This document shows positions 51,002 to 60,074 of a stretch of DNA of 64,000 nt, one piece after another (positions within the stretch are counted from its first letter, which is position 1; every line of letters begins with the position of its first letter). The stretch spans positions 2,542,001-2,606,000 of the forward strand of contig OZ252252.1 of assembly GCA_965249745.1 (NCBI GenBank), read 5' to 3'. A model generated the notes under the pieces. The model saw only the letters and a program-made list of their open reading frames with translations. It searched no databases and was not told the origin of the DNA. A program made the position numbers and the translations under genes. The stretch comes from JANYHH01 sp965249745 (GTDB taxonomy: Bacteria; Deinococcota; Deinococci; Deinococcales; JAAFIG01).

Positions 51002-51094
51002 ATTTTTTTGTCTCAATAAATAACTGACGGGACAGTTTATGACACTGCTCAGCCGCACGATCCCAGCTACGCCTTCTCACTCGAAAGGAGTCAT

Positions 51095-53344
51095 ATGAAA
51101 TCCCTGATCGAATTCATCCTCAAACGAAGCTGGCTCGTGATCGCCCTCTTCATCGTCTTCACCGCAGTGGTGTTATCCGGCGCGACGCGCATCAAGGTCA
51201 ACAGCAGTACCTCAGCCTTTCAACCTGACCATCACCCGATTCTGACCGTCAACGAAGAGATCAAAAAGACCTTTGGCTCGAGCGACAGCGTGATCGCAGT
51301 GTTGAGCGGGGACATCTACACCGCTTCGGCACTCAATAAGCTGCGTGCGCTGACGGCTGAGCTGCAAAATATCAACGGTGCAGAGCGTGTCACCACACTG
51401 ACTAACTTCTCAAAGCTCGAGGAGCGCGATGGGCTGATTGAAGGCAAGGCTCTAATCGCTAAGGACAACCTCTCGAGCGCTGAGATCGCGGCGGTGCGGA
51501 ACTACGTGCGGCGCGAGCGGGTACGCCTCGTTTCCGAGGATGGCAAGAACGCAGTTGTGGTCGTGCAGATGAAACAGGGCACAGAGCAGCAGAAATTCGG
51601 AACACTGGTCACGAGCGCCGTAAAGGCAGGTTGGCAGGGTGAGGTCGCACTCGCAGGTGGTGCGTTTATCATCGCCGAGGTCAACCGCACCATTGTTAAC
51701 GACCTACAAATCGTTGGCGCGGTCGCGCTGTTCCTGATCGCGCTGTTTCTGTTTTTGAACTTCGGCTCGATTCACGGTGTACTCCTGCCGCTCGTACAGG
51801 TGTTCTTTGGCATGAACATCGGTCTGGGGTTGTACGGCTGGACGGGCGCACCCGCTGGCATCCTGACGACCATCGGCATCATCTCTATCTTGGCCGTCGG
51901 CAGCAGTTTCTCGCTGCATCTGCTCGGACGCTTTTACAGTGAACTCGCGCACGGAAAGAACAAAGCCGACGCGCTGCGGGCAACCTACACCGAAACCGCG
52001 CAAGGCGTGGTCATCAGCGCCCTTGCGATTGCCGCAGCGATGATGACCTTCTGGCTGTCCGACATCGGCACGCTCCGCGACCTTGGGACCTTGATCCTGT
52101 TGGGCGTGATTGGCACGCTGATGAGCGCCGTGATTCTGATGCCTGCACTGGAAAACGTCCTCCCACACCCAAAGCTGCGGGCCACACCGGATCGCCCCGG
52201 AGCCATCGCTCGAGGATTGACCGCGCTGGCGCGATTTATCGCAGGGCACCGTACCGCCATGTTTGTCACGGCTGGTGTGCTGGTGATTTTCGGACTGCTC
52301 GGCGCGATGCGGATTCAACCCAACACCTCGTTCTTGAGTTTCTTCCCGAAAGATTCGCCGACCGTCAAAAGCATTCAAACCGTGGATCGCATCTTCGGTG
52401 GCTCGAGCAGTATGGCTGTCCTCTTGGAGGGTGACGTGCTAGAGCCGAAGGTCTTGAAAGCCATCCAGGTGTTCGGCGAACGTGCGAAGGCGGAAATTCC
52501 CGGCGTCGGCAGCACGGTCAGCCTCAGCGATACCGTGCTGACCCTGAACGATCTCTTCGCGGGAGCGCGAGAGATTCCCGATAGTCGCGCCAAGGTCGCG
52601 CAGGAGTTGCTGATCTACCAGTCAAGCAATGACACGGCCGCAATCACGCAGCAAATCTCGCTCAGCCAGCGGCAGACGCTCGTATCGGTGGGAATTCCGT
52701 TCGCAGACACCAGCGGCACGCGAAAAATTTACGATCAAGTTAGGGTTCTTGCCACTGAGGTCTTTGGATCGCTCGTCACGGTCAAGGTTGGTGGTGAATC
52801 GCTGAGTGGCCTCGCGCTCGAGGACGCGCTGATCCACGACTTCATCATCAGCCTGTCGTTGGCGATTGTTTTGGTCGTTATCATTGACAGTTTCGTGCGG
52901 AGCTTCAAAGCGGCCGTCATCACCATCAGCAGCCTCGTGATGACCATCATCCTGCAATACGGTTTGCTGGGCTGGCTGGGAATTGAGCTGAACATCTCCA
53001 CGATGCTACTTGGTGCGCTCGCTATCGGCGTTGGCGATTACGCGATTCACCTGACCGTGCGCTTTTTGGAAGAGCGCCGACTCGGGAACAGTCCAGAGCG
53101 AGCACTCGAGAACACGGTCGTTACCAGCGGGCGCAGCATCCTCTTCACCGCGTTGACGCTCGGCGCGGGCTTCGCCGCGCTCTCGTTCAGCCAGCTCCAA
53201 CCGGTGGCCAGCCTCGGGCAAATGATGGTTTTCACCGTACTGGCGGTCGGCGTCTCGAGTTTGACGCTCCTGCCCGCGATGAGTCTGCAATTCCTGCGCG
53301 ACCCGGTGAAGCCGCGCACCCTCGCCGCGAGCGCCGCCGACTGA
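51095..53344 (+). CDS. RND superfamily exporter (MMPL/HpnN-like)
   Basis: 749 residues, ATG after AAAGGAGT. Two repeats, each with one helix, a periplasmic domain and five helices. The first starts LKRSWLVIALFIVFTAVVLSGATRIKV, the second HRTAMFVTAGVLVIFGLLGAMRIQPNTSFLSFFP. The intramembrane Asp region is seen in GALAIGVGDYAIHLTVRFLEE. This short MMPL class moves lipids, hopanoids or sterol-like compounds rather than drugs. A LolA-like protein and an OM barrel encoded downstream fit lipid export to the outer membrane. Confidence 0.9.
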   Translation: MKSLIEFILKRSWLVIALFIVFTAVVLSGATRIKVNSSTSAFQPDHHPILTVNEEIKKTFGSSDSVIAVLSGDIYTASALNKLRALTAELQNINGAERVTTLTNFSKLEERDGLIEGKALIAKDNLSSAEIAAVRNYVRRERVRLVSEDGKNAVVVVQMKQGTEQQKFGTLVTSAVKAGWQGEVALAGGAFIIAEVNRTIVNDLQIVGAVALFLIALFLFLNFGSIHGVLLPLVQVFFGMNIGLGLYGWTGAPAGILTTIGIISILAVGSSFSLHLLGRFYSELAHGKNKADALRATYTETAQGVVISALAIAAAMMTFWLSDIGTLRDLGTLILLGVIGTLMSAVILMPALENVLPHPKLRATPDRPGAIARGLTALARFIAGHRTAMFVTAGVLVIFGLLGAMRIQPNTSFLSFFPKDSPTVKSIQTVDRIFGGSSSMAVLLEGDVLEPKVLKAIQVFGERAKAEIPGVGSTVSLSDTVLTLNDLFAGAREIPDSRAKVAQELLIYQSSNDTAAITQQISLSQRQTLVSVGIPFADTSGTRKIYDQVRVLATEVFGSLVTVKVGGESLSGLALEDALIHDFIISLSLAIVLVVIIDSFVRSFKAAVITISSLVMTIILQYGLLGWLGIELNISTMLLGALAIGVGDYAIHLTVRFLEERRLGNSPERALENTVVTSGRSILFTALTLGAGFAALSFSQLQPVASLGQMMVFTVLAVGVSSLTLLPAMSLQFLRDPVKPRTLAASAAD

Positions 53345-53427
53345 AACGCAGGTTCGAGCGCCAACGACGCTCGAGCGACAGCCTCGGGTTCAAACGTCAC
53401 AGCCCTCGAGTTGAAGAAGGAGATTAT

Positions 53428-53811
53428 ATGAACCGACCCGCCGCTTTCCTCGCCTCCGTCGCCAGTTTCGCTTTCGCACTGATCGGAGCATTAAATCTCG
53501 AGGGGCAGACGCTCGCACAAACGTACACGCCGACGTATTACGTAGACGTGCAACCGATTTTGGAGAAAAACTGCGTCACCTGCCATGTTACGGGCGGCAT
53601 CGCGCCGTTTACACTTGACAACCCCGCCGACGCGGTGAAATGGGCGACCCGCATTGCGGAAGTTACAAGGAGCGAGTACATGCCGCCGTGGCCACCCGCT
53701 CGAGATTCGCAACCCTTCTTCAACGAGCGTAGGCTCGGGCAGGCCTCCAAACAAGTCCTTGAGGATTGGTCCAAGGCGGGCGCACCGCTCGGCAAGTCGC
53801 CCAAGAAATAA
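53428..53811 (+). CDS. c-type cytochrome, single heme
   Basis: 127 residues. An N-terminal export signal (FLASVASFAFALIGALNLEGQTLAQ) is followed by YYVDVQPILEKNCVTCHVTGGIAPFTLDN with one CxxCH heme site; possible Met ligand in SEYMPPWPP. It resembles the small heme domains placed before copper monooxygenase-like proteins (IAPFTL...W...I.....MPPWPP). It probably gives electrons to the next gene's product in the periplasm. Confidence 0.85.
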   Translation: MNRPAAFLASVASFAFALIGALNLEGQTLAQTYTPTYYVDVQPILEKNCVTCHVTGGIAPFTLDNPADAVKWATRIAEVTRSEYMPPWPPARDSQPFFNERRLGQASKQVLEDWSKAGAPLGKSPKK

Positions 53812-53945
53812 GACCGGCTGACTTCCCCATCTGAACGATTTGTATTTATTGATTTGCGTCGCCCGAGCTGAAAGCTGGTACGGCTTTCTTGAGACGAATT
53901 TGTTGGGTTGAACAGGCTCGGAACTGTGAGAAACGAGGCATAACT

Positions 53946-55220
53946 ATGAATCTTCAAACCAAACGACAACTCTGGCGCTGGACCCGAGGTACGCTCGCTC
54001 TCGCTTTTGGCACACTCGCCGTGACCTCGCTGGCTCGAGGCTTGCAAAGCCTGACGCTGCCCACGGCGCAGGTCGGACTCGAGACGGCGATGCAGGGGCA
54101 TTTTATGGGTCAGCCCCCAGAGAATCTGGCCGATGTCCCGTGGACGCTCGCGCCCGCGCACGCCGCGAGCGGCGACGAGACGATAGAGATGACGACCTCA
54201 GACACACCGTACAAACCAGACGGCTCGAGATCGCTCGATGTCTATCACTGCTACGTGTTGAACCCAAACTTCAAACGCGACGTGATGGTTACGGGAGCCG
54301 AAGTGATTCCCGGCAACCGTCAAATTGTCCATCACGCAATTCTCTACAAGATAGAGCCGGATCAGGCCGCGGATGTGTTGGCGAAGGACAAGGAAACGCA
54401 TGGCAAAGGCTGGGACTGTTTTGGCGGACCCGGACTGAGCAGTAACAATCCCAGCACGGCGGGCGCTGGTGGCAACTGGCTGAGCGTCTGGGTTCCCGGC
54501 GCGGGCGATGGACACTTCCCTAACGGTATTGGCAGCGTCATGGGCAAGGGATCACTGATCGTCATGGAGGTGCATTACAATCTCAACAACGGTTCCGGCG
54601 AGGATCGCTCTAAAGTCAAGATCAGCGTTGCCCCGGAAGGCTCGAGACTCACGCCCATCGCCTCGCAACTGCGGGTCGCGCCAGTGGAAATCCGCTGCCC
54701 GGACGACCTCAAAACGCCCCAATGCACGCGGGAGAACACGCTGCGCGAAAACGTCGCCAGGGCCGGAGAATTGGCGGGGCGGTTTCTGCCCAACGGCTTA
54801 CTGCAAGCCTGCGGTCAGACGGCCGCGCAGTACCAAGTGCCGGTCGGTGACGCTAGCCGCATCGTCAGCACTTGCGATCAGCAAAACCCCAACGCCATGA
54901 CACTGTATTCCATTGGCGGTCACATGCACCTGCTCGCCAAGAGTATCAAAATTGAACTCAATCCTGGCACGAACAGCGCCAAAACTTTGCTGCACATCCC
55001 CAAGTGGGATTTTCATTGGCAGGGCAACTACTGGTTCAAGACGCCCGTAGAGATGAAGCGGGGCGATGTGATTCGCACGACCTGCACGTTTGACAACTCT
55101 GTGGCCAACCAGCCAGTGATTGCGGGCAAGAAAACCGATCCCAAATACGTGATGTGGGCCGAAGCCACCACCGACGAGATGTGCTTAGGCATCCTGATGG
55201 CGAACGCCAAACCGAACTGA
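53946..55220 (+). CDS. Copper type II ascorbate-dependent monooxygenase-like protein (PHM fold)
   Basis: 424 residues from ATG 53946, GAGG upstream; the frame is open to 53889. A signal segment precedes residue 40. The copper ligands are in place: IVHHAILYK (HH, CuH site), MEVHYN, GGHMHLLAK (HxH) and WAEATTDEMCLG (Met of the CuM site). Eukaryotic homologues hydroxylate peptidylglycine or dopamine with ascorbate; here the adjacent cytochrome is the likely electron source. The substrate is unknown and perhaps hydrophobic, given the exporter. Confidence 0.85.
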   Translation: MNLQTKRQLWRWTRGTLALAFGTLAVTSLARGLQSLTLPTAQVGLETAMQGHFMGQPPENLADVPWTLAPAHAASGDETIEMTTSDTPYKPDGSRSLDVYHCYVLNPNFKRDVMVTGAEVIPGNRQIVHHAILYKIEPDQAADVLAKDKETHGKGWDCFGGPGLSSNNPSTAGAGGNWLSVWVPGAGDGHFPNGIGSVMGKGSLIVMEVHYNLNNGSGEDRSKVKISVAPEGSRLTPIASQLRVAPVEIRCPDDLKTPQCTRENTLRENVARAGELAGRFLPNGLLQACGQTAAQYQVPVGDASRIVSTCDQQNPNAMTLYSIGGHMHLLAKSIKIELNPGTNSAKTLLHIPKWDFHWQGNYWFKTPVEMKRGDVIRTTCTFDNSVANQPVIAGKKTDPKYVMWAEATTDEMCLGILMANAKPN

Positions 55221-55306
55221 GTGCGTAACGCAGCAACTCGAGACCTCAACACCCTACGCTCGAGCCTTCATCCTCGAGCTATTGGCCCTGCAAAGGAAAC
55301 CCCAGC

Positions 55307-56062
55307 ATGAATAAAATTATTCTTTTCGCCCTCGCTGGACTGACCGCCTTGACCGCGCTCAGTCTCGCACAGAACCAACCTTTCAAAACCGGTCTCGAGG
55401 TGATGCAGGCGATTGACGCCCGCCCGACGCCGAAAACCAGCATTAGCACCATCAATTTAGAAATCGCCAAGAACGGCCAGACCCTCTCGAGGACACTGAA
55501 ATCCTGGGCTGGTGCGGACAAGAGTTTGGTGAAGTTCCTTGCGCCCGCCGATGTCAAAGGCAGCGGCATCCTGACGGTCAAAAAGAACGGCGTCACCGAA
55601 ACGCTGCTCTACTTGCCCGCCCTCGGACGCACCCGGCGGCTCGCCACGGGCGGCGGCGACTCGAGCGATTGCGACGCCGCGTTCTTCGGGTCGGATTTCG
55701 GCTACTGCGACCTCGGGAATTTTGAACTTGGTGATTACAACTACACGCTGACCTCTGGGGATGCCACGAAGTACATTGTCGAAGCCAAGCCGAAAAAGTC
55801 GGGCAGTTACGACAAGCTGGTCTTCGAGATCGAATCGAAAACCCTGAACACACTGAAAACCGATTATTACAAAGGCGACAAAATCTTCAAGACCTTGCGG
55901 GCGGTCGAATTGGGTGTTATCAAAAATTATAACGTCATCAAAACGCTTTCGATGGAAACCCCATCGCAAGGCTCCAAAAGCACGTTCCGGCAAACCAGTT
56001 TTGAACCAGATGTGAGCATCAACGACAGCGTGTTCACAGAGCGATTCTTGAAGCAACCTTGA
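55307..56062 (+). CDS. Outer-membrane lipoprotein-sorting (LolA-like) protein
   Basis: 251 residues. Signal peptide MNKIILFALAGLTALTALSLAQ. The body (SWAGADKSLVKFLAPADVKGSGILTVKKNGVTETLLYLPALGRTRRL, then CDAAFFGSDFGYCDL) belongs to the LolA-like family that goes with MMPL exporters. It has a half-barrel able to carry a lipid across the periplasm. Two Cys in the middle may form a disulfide. Third structural gene of the export cluster. Confidence 0.85.
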   Translation: MNKIILFALAGLTALTALSLAQNQPFKTGLEVMQAIDARPTPKTSISTINLEIAKNGQTLSRTLKSWAGADKSLVKFLAPADVKGSGILTVKKNGVTETLLYLPALGRTRRLATGGGDSSDCDAAFFGSDFGYCDLGNFELGDYNYTLTSGDATKYIVEAKPKKSGSYDKLVFEIESKTLNTLKTDYYKGDKIFKTLRAVELGVIKNYNVIKTLSMETPSQGSKSTFRQTSFEPDVSINDSVFTERFLKQP

Positions 56063-56254
56063 CCCAGGCAAAGTCCCGCTGCAAGCACTCATAGCGAGTA
56101 ATGGCGTGTTTCCGTTACCAGATCACGCCAAACAATCAGGCTCGAGGATTTCCGATACAAATACGCCGACTCATAAGGCGCATTGCAGATCCTCGAATGA
56201 CCTTTCTGCAAACACAACCAGGCTTAAGCCATCACTTCAAAGGATTTTAATCCC

Positions 56255-57505
56255 ATGCCTAAACTCATTCCAATCATCACCGCGTTGCTTCTGTGTTCGA
56301 GCAGCTTCGCGCAGTCGCAGGACCCGGCTGAACAGAGCAACTTTCGGTTTTCGATTGGAGGCATGATCGAGGCGTTGTTCGGTTTCTCCTCGAGCGGCGC
56401 AGTCACGGGTAGTAGTGCCTTCACATTGAAATTCAGTGGGTCGCTCGGGGCTGAAGACGCGCCGAGTGCGGCGTTCACCGCGAATCTGCGCTCGAGTTTC
56501 GACGCGGCGACCGGCGCGACCAGAGTTGAACTGGGTGAGACGACCCTCACGGGGTACATCGCAGCTTTCGATATCAGCGCCGGGAATCTGATCGTCAACT
56601 GGGGCGCGGTGGACGTGTTCGGTGTTGTCAGCAACCTAAACCCGGTGGATCTGACCTCGCAGCAGCAGATTCCGATACCAGCGATTCGGGCCGTGTGGAA
56701 CCTGTCCGATGACTTGCGACTCGAGGGGGTACTCGTGCCAGGGTTCACGCCCAGCACCCTGCCCGCCGCGACGACAGGGGCGACCCCGACCCTAACGCCG
56801 CCGCCTGGGGTGACGATCATCAATCAGAACCCACCGCTGGATAACCGTCCCGCTGCACGACTCGAGAACGTGCAGTACGGCATTCGTTTCAGTGGCAATC
56901 TGGCATTGTTCGGTGGGAGTGATTTCGGGGTCAGCTTTTACGGCGGTCCGCGCCACACACCAACCGTTTCCGTGCGGTTGATTCCAACCGCGCAACCGAG
57001 GCAGTTCACGGCACAACCCGTGCTTAATTACGACTGGATTCACGTCCTGGGGCTGGAGACGAACCTGAGTATTGGTGACGTGGCGGTCCGTGCCGAAGCC
57101 GCGTACACCTTCACGCAGGACCCAGACGGTTCTAACCTCGAGATCGGCAATCCGAGTTTCGCCGCAACTTTCCAAGCCGAGCGGCGTTTCGGTGAGATCA
57201 ACCTGACTGGAATACTGAACACGCGTTGGCAGCGTGGCGAAGCGGGCGCGGCGGACAGTTTCGGCATCAACGCCGGACTGATTGCCAGTGCAGAACTGAG
57301 CAACCGCACGACCCTCAGTGCCGCCTGGGTGCAGAGCCTCACCGATGGCAGCGGTATCCTCGCGCCGCAGATCGCGTACACGATCGCGGACGGGTTCAAA
57401 TTCGAGGGCGCTACCAGCCTGAATTACGGCGCACTCGGCTCGAGCCTGAACCCTGGTGGGGTGTTCGGGGCGCAGATGCGCTTCGGGTTGAAATTCAGTT
57501 TCTGA
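56255..57505 (+). CDS. Outer-membrane beta-barrel protein (DUF1302-like)
   Basis: 416 residues with signal peptide MPKLIPIITALLLCSSSFAQ. Alternating hydrophobic strands fill the protein and it ends in GAQMRFGLKFSF, the terminal aromatic signal for barrel assembly. A loop of ~30 residues rich in Pro/Thr lies at about 165-195. Such barrels commonly accompany MMPL and LolA-like genes and would be the outer-membrane end of the pathway. A 192-nt gap with no gene precedes it. Confidence 0.78.
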   Translation: MPKLIPIITALLLCSSSFAQSQDPAEQSNFRFSIGGMIEALFGFSSSGAVTGSSAFTLKFSGSLGAEDAPSAAFTANLRSSFDAATGATRVELGETTLTGYIAAFDISAGNLIVNWGAVDVFGVVSNLNPVDLTSQQQIPIPAIRAVWNLSDDLRLEGVLVPGFTPSTLPAATTGATPTLTPPPGVTIINQNPPLDNRPAARLENVQYGIRFSGNLALFGGSDFGVSFYGGPRHTPTVSVRLIPTAQPRQFTAQPVLNYDWIHVLGLETNLSIGDVAVRAEAAYTFTQDPDGSNLEIGNPSFAATFQAERRFGEINLTGILNTRWQRGEAGAADSFGINAGLIASAELSNRTTLSAAWVQSLTDGSGILAPQIAYTIADGFKFEGATSLNYGALGSSLNPGGVFGAQMRFGLKFSF

Positions 57506-57562
57506 GACTGTGCCCTTCGAAAAGTCCTGAACCGCAGCAGCCATACGTTACACTCCAAATAC

Positions 57563-58033
57563 ATGGAAAAGGATTACCAGACCTACGAGGGTATCGCGGA
57601 GCAAGTCGAGTTACTGGCAGAAAAACTGAAACACGAACGCTTCGATGTGATGATGGTCATCACCCGAGGCGGTCTGATTCCCGGTGCCATCTTGGGTTAC
57701 CGACTCAGCATTCGCAACATTCTGATCGCCGCCGTGGAGTTCTACGACGACAGAACCGGTGCGCGGGCCGAATTCCCGACCTTCCTGCAATTCCCCGCCG
57801 ATCCGCTTCTGACCGGGCAACGCATCCTGGTCGTGGACGAGGTCTGGGATTCGGGTCGCACGATTCAAGCCGTCACCACGCGGATTCGACAGGCGGGCGG
57901 CGAACCGGTAACGGCCGTGTTGCACTTCAAGCCGCGCATGTCAGAGATTGCCTTGGAACCCGATTTCTACGTGAAAGCCACGAACGCCTGGATCGTTTAC
58001 CCGTGGTCCAAGCACGAGAAATCGGACGCCTAA
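57563..58033 (+). CDS. Purine phosphoribosyltransferase (xanthine/hypoxanthine type)
   Basis: 156 residues from ATG 57563, 8 nt after TACACT (leaderless). The PRPP loop is RILVVDEVWDSGRTIQAV, and the first conserved block is DVMMVITRGGLIPGAILGYRL. It converts a purine base and PRPP to the nucleotide. Which base is not clear; proximity to uricase and guanine deaminase genes favours xanthine or guanine. Convergent with uraH, 51 nt apart. Confidence 0.85.
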   Translation: MEKDYQTYEGIAEQVELLAEKLKHERFDVMMVITRGGLIPGAILGYRLSIRNILIAAVEFYDDRTGARAEFPTFLQFPADPLLTGQRILVVDEVWDSGRTIQAVTTRIRQAGGEPVTAVLHFKPRMSEIALEPDFYVKATNAWIVYPWSKHEKSDA

Positions 58034-58084
58034 ACCCAAGAACGAAGGATTCAACTCCAGCAACTGCTCGAGCGTGCCGCCCGC

Positions 58085-58435
58085 TTAACTGCCCCGGTAC
58101 GTGGTGTACCCGTAGGGGGAGAGCAGCAACGGCACGTGGTAGTGACCATGCGCGTCCGAAACCCCGAACCGAATCACCACCACATCCAGAAACGACGGTT
58201 CTGGCAGTTCCAACCCTCGAGACCGGAAATATTCGCCCGCGTGAAAGATCAGCTCAAACACACCCGTCGGAATCGTCTCGCCGGACAGAAGCGGCTCGTC
58301 GGTGCGACCGTCGTCGTTGGTAACGACCGACTTCATTAAACCTCGAGCTTCTGAGACCGCGAACAGCTCTATCTTGACGCCCGCCGCCGGTTTTCCCCTG
58401 GCGGTGTCCAGCACGTGCGTGGAGAGCCGCGCCAT
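58085..58435 (-). CDS. uraH: 5-Hydroxyisourate hydrolase
   Basis: 116 residues from ATG 58435, which overlaps the uricase stop (TGATG). LSTHVLDTARGKPAAGVKIEL, HGHYHVPLLLSPYGYTTYRGS: the N-terminal His, the HYHVPLLLSP block and the C-terminal YRGS tetrapeptide are the catalytic signature of HIUase (transthyretin-related protein). It hydrolyses the uricase product to OHCU. Confidence 0.95.
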   Translation of the reverse strand: MARLSTHVLDTARGKPAAGVKIELFAVSEARGLMKSVVTNDDGRTDEPLLSGETIPTGVFELIFHAGEYFRSRGLELPEPSFLDVVVIRFGVSDAHGHYHVPLLLSPYGYTTYRGS

Positions 58436-59274
58436 CAACGTTTGACCGTCACGCCGAGGATACCGTAGAACGGTTTGGCGACCGTGTAGATGCCGACATT
58501 CCCGCCGTCCAGCACCATGTCCCAGGTGTGATTCTGCCCTTCCAACTCTATTTCCGTGATGCTCGGACAGGCCGCGATCACATTCTGCCCGATCCCGTAA
58601 ATCACCTGCTGAATGCTGCCCGAGGCGAACCCGTTAAAGGTCTCGAGCACGATGCGATTCACCTCCGCCGCCACCCCAGCCTCGAGCGCGGTTGGGGTAT
58701 CCGAGTACCGCCACTGGGTCTCGAGGAACATTCTCAGCGGGCGGTCATGCATCTCCGGCAGGGTCGTGTACTCGTCGCGCACGAAACCGACGAAGGCGCT
58801 CCCAGTCGCCCGCAAGAGCTGATAGCCGATCAGACCACTCACCAGTTCACGAACGACCACCGCGTCACCCTCGCGCCCCAACCAGAGCTGGGCTGTCCCT
58901 CGAGCCGCACCGCTCGGTTGCAGGGCGACCGCGCCCGCCGCCTCGAACGAGATTTCCTCGGCGTACAGCTCCGCGCCCTCGGCTTGTGGGTAACGCGTCA
59001 GAAACTTCGTGCCCAAGAAGTGAACCAGCCCCTCCAAGGAGGTTCCAGGATAATTCAGCGTCTCGCGTTGCACGAAATTCTTCATGCTGTCCGTGGCGAT
59101 CAGCCCGGTGTTATCGCCGGTCGTGTACGTCTTCCAAAAGGCATCGCCCCAGATGACAATCGTGACTTTCGCCGCCAGGACCGGCGGCAGGTGATGGTCC
59201 TTGTGCAGACGGTAGACGACGGTCTCGCCCTTGCCGTAGTAACTGGATTTCTTGCCGCTGAGCAGTGTACGCAT
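58435..59274 (-). CDS. Urate oxidase (uricase)
   Basis: 279 residues from ATG 59274, GGGAG upstream; the longer open frame to 59763 is a shadow of the next gene. SYYGKGETVVYRLHKD, GLIATDSMKNFVQRE (the Thr/Asp/Lys relay region) and LEGQNHTWDMVLDGG are uricase signatures. It oxidises urate to 5-hydroxyisourate without cofactors. Coupled to uraH. Confidence 0.95.
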   Translation of the reverse strand: MRTLLSGKKSSYYGKGETVVYRLHKDHHLPPVLAAKVTIVIWGDAFWKTYTTGDNTGLIATDSMKNFVQRETLNYPGTSLEGLVHFLGTKFLTRYPQAEGAELYAEEISFEAAGAVALQPSGAARGTAQLWLGREGDAVVVRELVSGLIGYQLLRATGSAFVGFVRDEYTTLPEMHDRPLRMFLETQWRYSDTPTALEAGVAAEVNRIVLETFNGFASGSIQQVIYGIGQNVIAACPSITEIELEGQNHTWDMVLDGGNVGIYTVAKPFYGILGVTVKR

Positions 59275-59342
59275 GACGGTGGCTCCCTTGGCTCTCGAGC
59301 TGTGAATTGGGTGGTGTTTCGGGCGTTCTCGAGTCGGCGGGT

Positions 59343-59840
59343 TCAGCCCTCGGGCAACAGACCCTCGAGCCGGAAGCCCGCGATCTGTTCGATTTGCTCC
59401 AAACTCGTCTCGAATTCTACGTCCGGTGTGTTCGAGACGCGAGCCTCGAGCGCAGCTCGGATCTGGGTTTTGTCGCGCCCCTTGACCGCTAGGATGAACG
59501 GGAAGCCGAAGCGTTCCCGGTACTGCGTGTTCAAACTCTGGAACACCGCGAACTCTTCCGGCGTCAAACGATCCAGTCCCACACCTGCCTGCTCTCGCAC
59601 CGAGTCCGGCGTCATCTGCGCCCGCCGCGCCAGTTCCGGGTGCGCCCGGATTAACCTGAGTTGCTGCTCCTTGGGGGCGGCTCGCATGGCGCGACCCATC
59701 GCCTCGTGCAGCGCTGACCTCGAGGAGAACGGGCGCTGACCTATCACAGCTTCTGGAACCCACGGCGAATGCTCGAAGATGGACTCCAGCGTGCGAACGA
59801 AGGCATCAGGCTCGAGGGTGTTGAGTTCTGAAAGGGTCAT
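59343..59840 (-). CDS. uraD: 2-oxo-4-hydroxy-4-carboxy-5-ureidoimidazoline decarboxylase
   Basis: 165 residues. FEHSPWVPEAVIGQRPFSSRSALHEAM, LIRAHPELARRA with the catalytic His and Glu, and FGFPFILAVKGRDK define OHCU decarboxylase, which gives S-allantoin. Uricase, HIUase and this enzyme form the complete urate-to-allantoin route. The gene is upstream of uricase in the same direction. Confidence 0.95.
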   Translation of the reverse strand: MTLSELNTLEPDAFVRTLESIFEHSPWVPEAVIGQRPFSSRSALHEAMGRAMRAAPKEQQLRLIRAHPELARRAQMTPDSVREQAGVGLDRLTPEEFAVFQSLNTQYRERFGFPFILAVKGRDKTQIRAALEARVSNTPDVEFETSLEQIEQIAGFRLEGLLPEG

Positions 59841-60074
59841 GGATTGGACCGGGCGGTCATGAACGGAGGCGTTCCAAGGTCAGCTCGAACAAAGTCAGCT
59901 CGAGCTGTGAGACGACCACGACCGGGGTCCGCTACATTCCCTCGCTCGTTCTTTTTTGTCGCCCTTCGTGGCACGCAACCCGGAAGGCTTCGGCACGCGG
60001 CGAGCCAAACGCCAGCCTCGTCCTGAGCGGTCACGATGAAGTCTTCCACGACCCAATTCTACCTCGAGTGGATT
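59841..60074. other. Intergenic region between guaD and uraD
   Basis: 234 nt. A minus-strand frame of 70 codons (59837-60049) is open and overlaps the uraD start, but its composition is basic and motif-free. I consider it non-coding leader DNA. Confidence 0.4.

Noticed and set aside
59275..59763. N-terminal extension of the uricase frame
   Set aside because: It is antisense-like noise across the uraD gene in another frame; uricase homology starts at ATG 59274.
59837..60049. 70-codon frame overlapping the uraD start
   Set aside because: No -10 box or ribosome site at its start, basic composition and no recognisable family.
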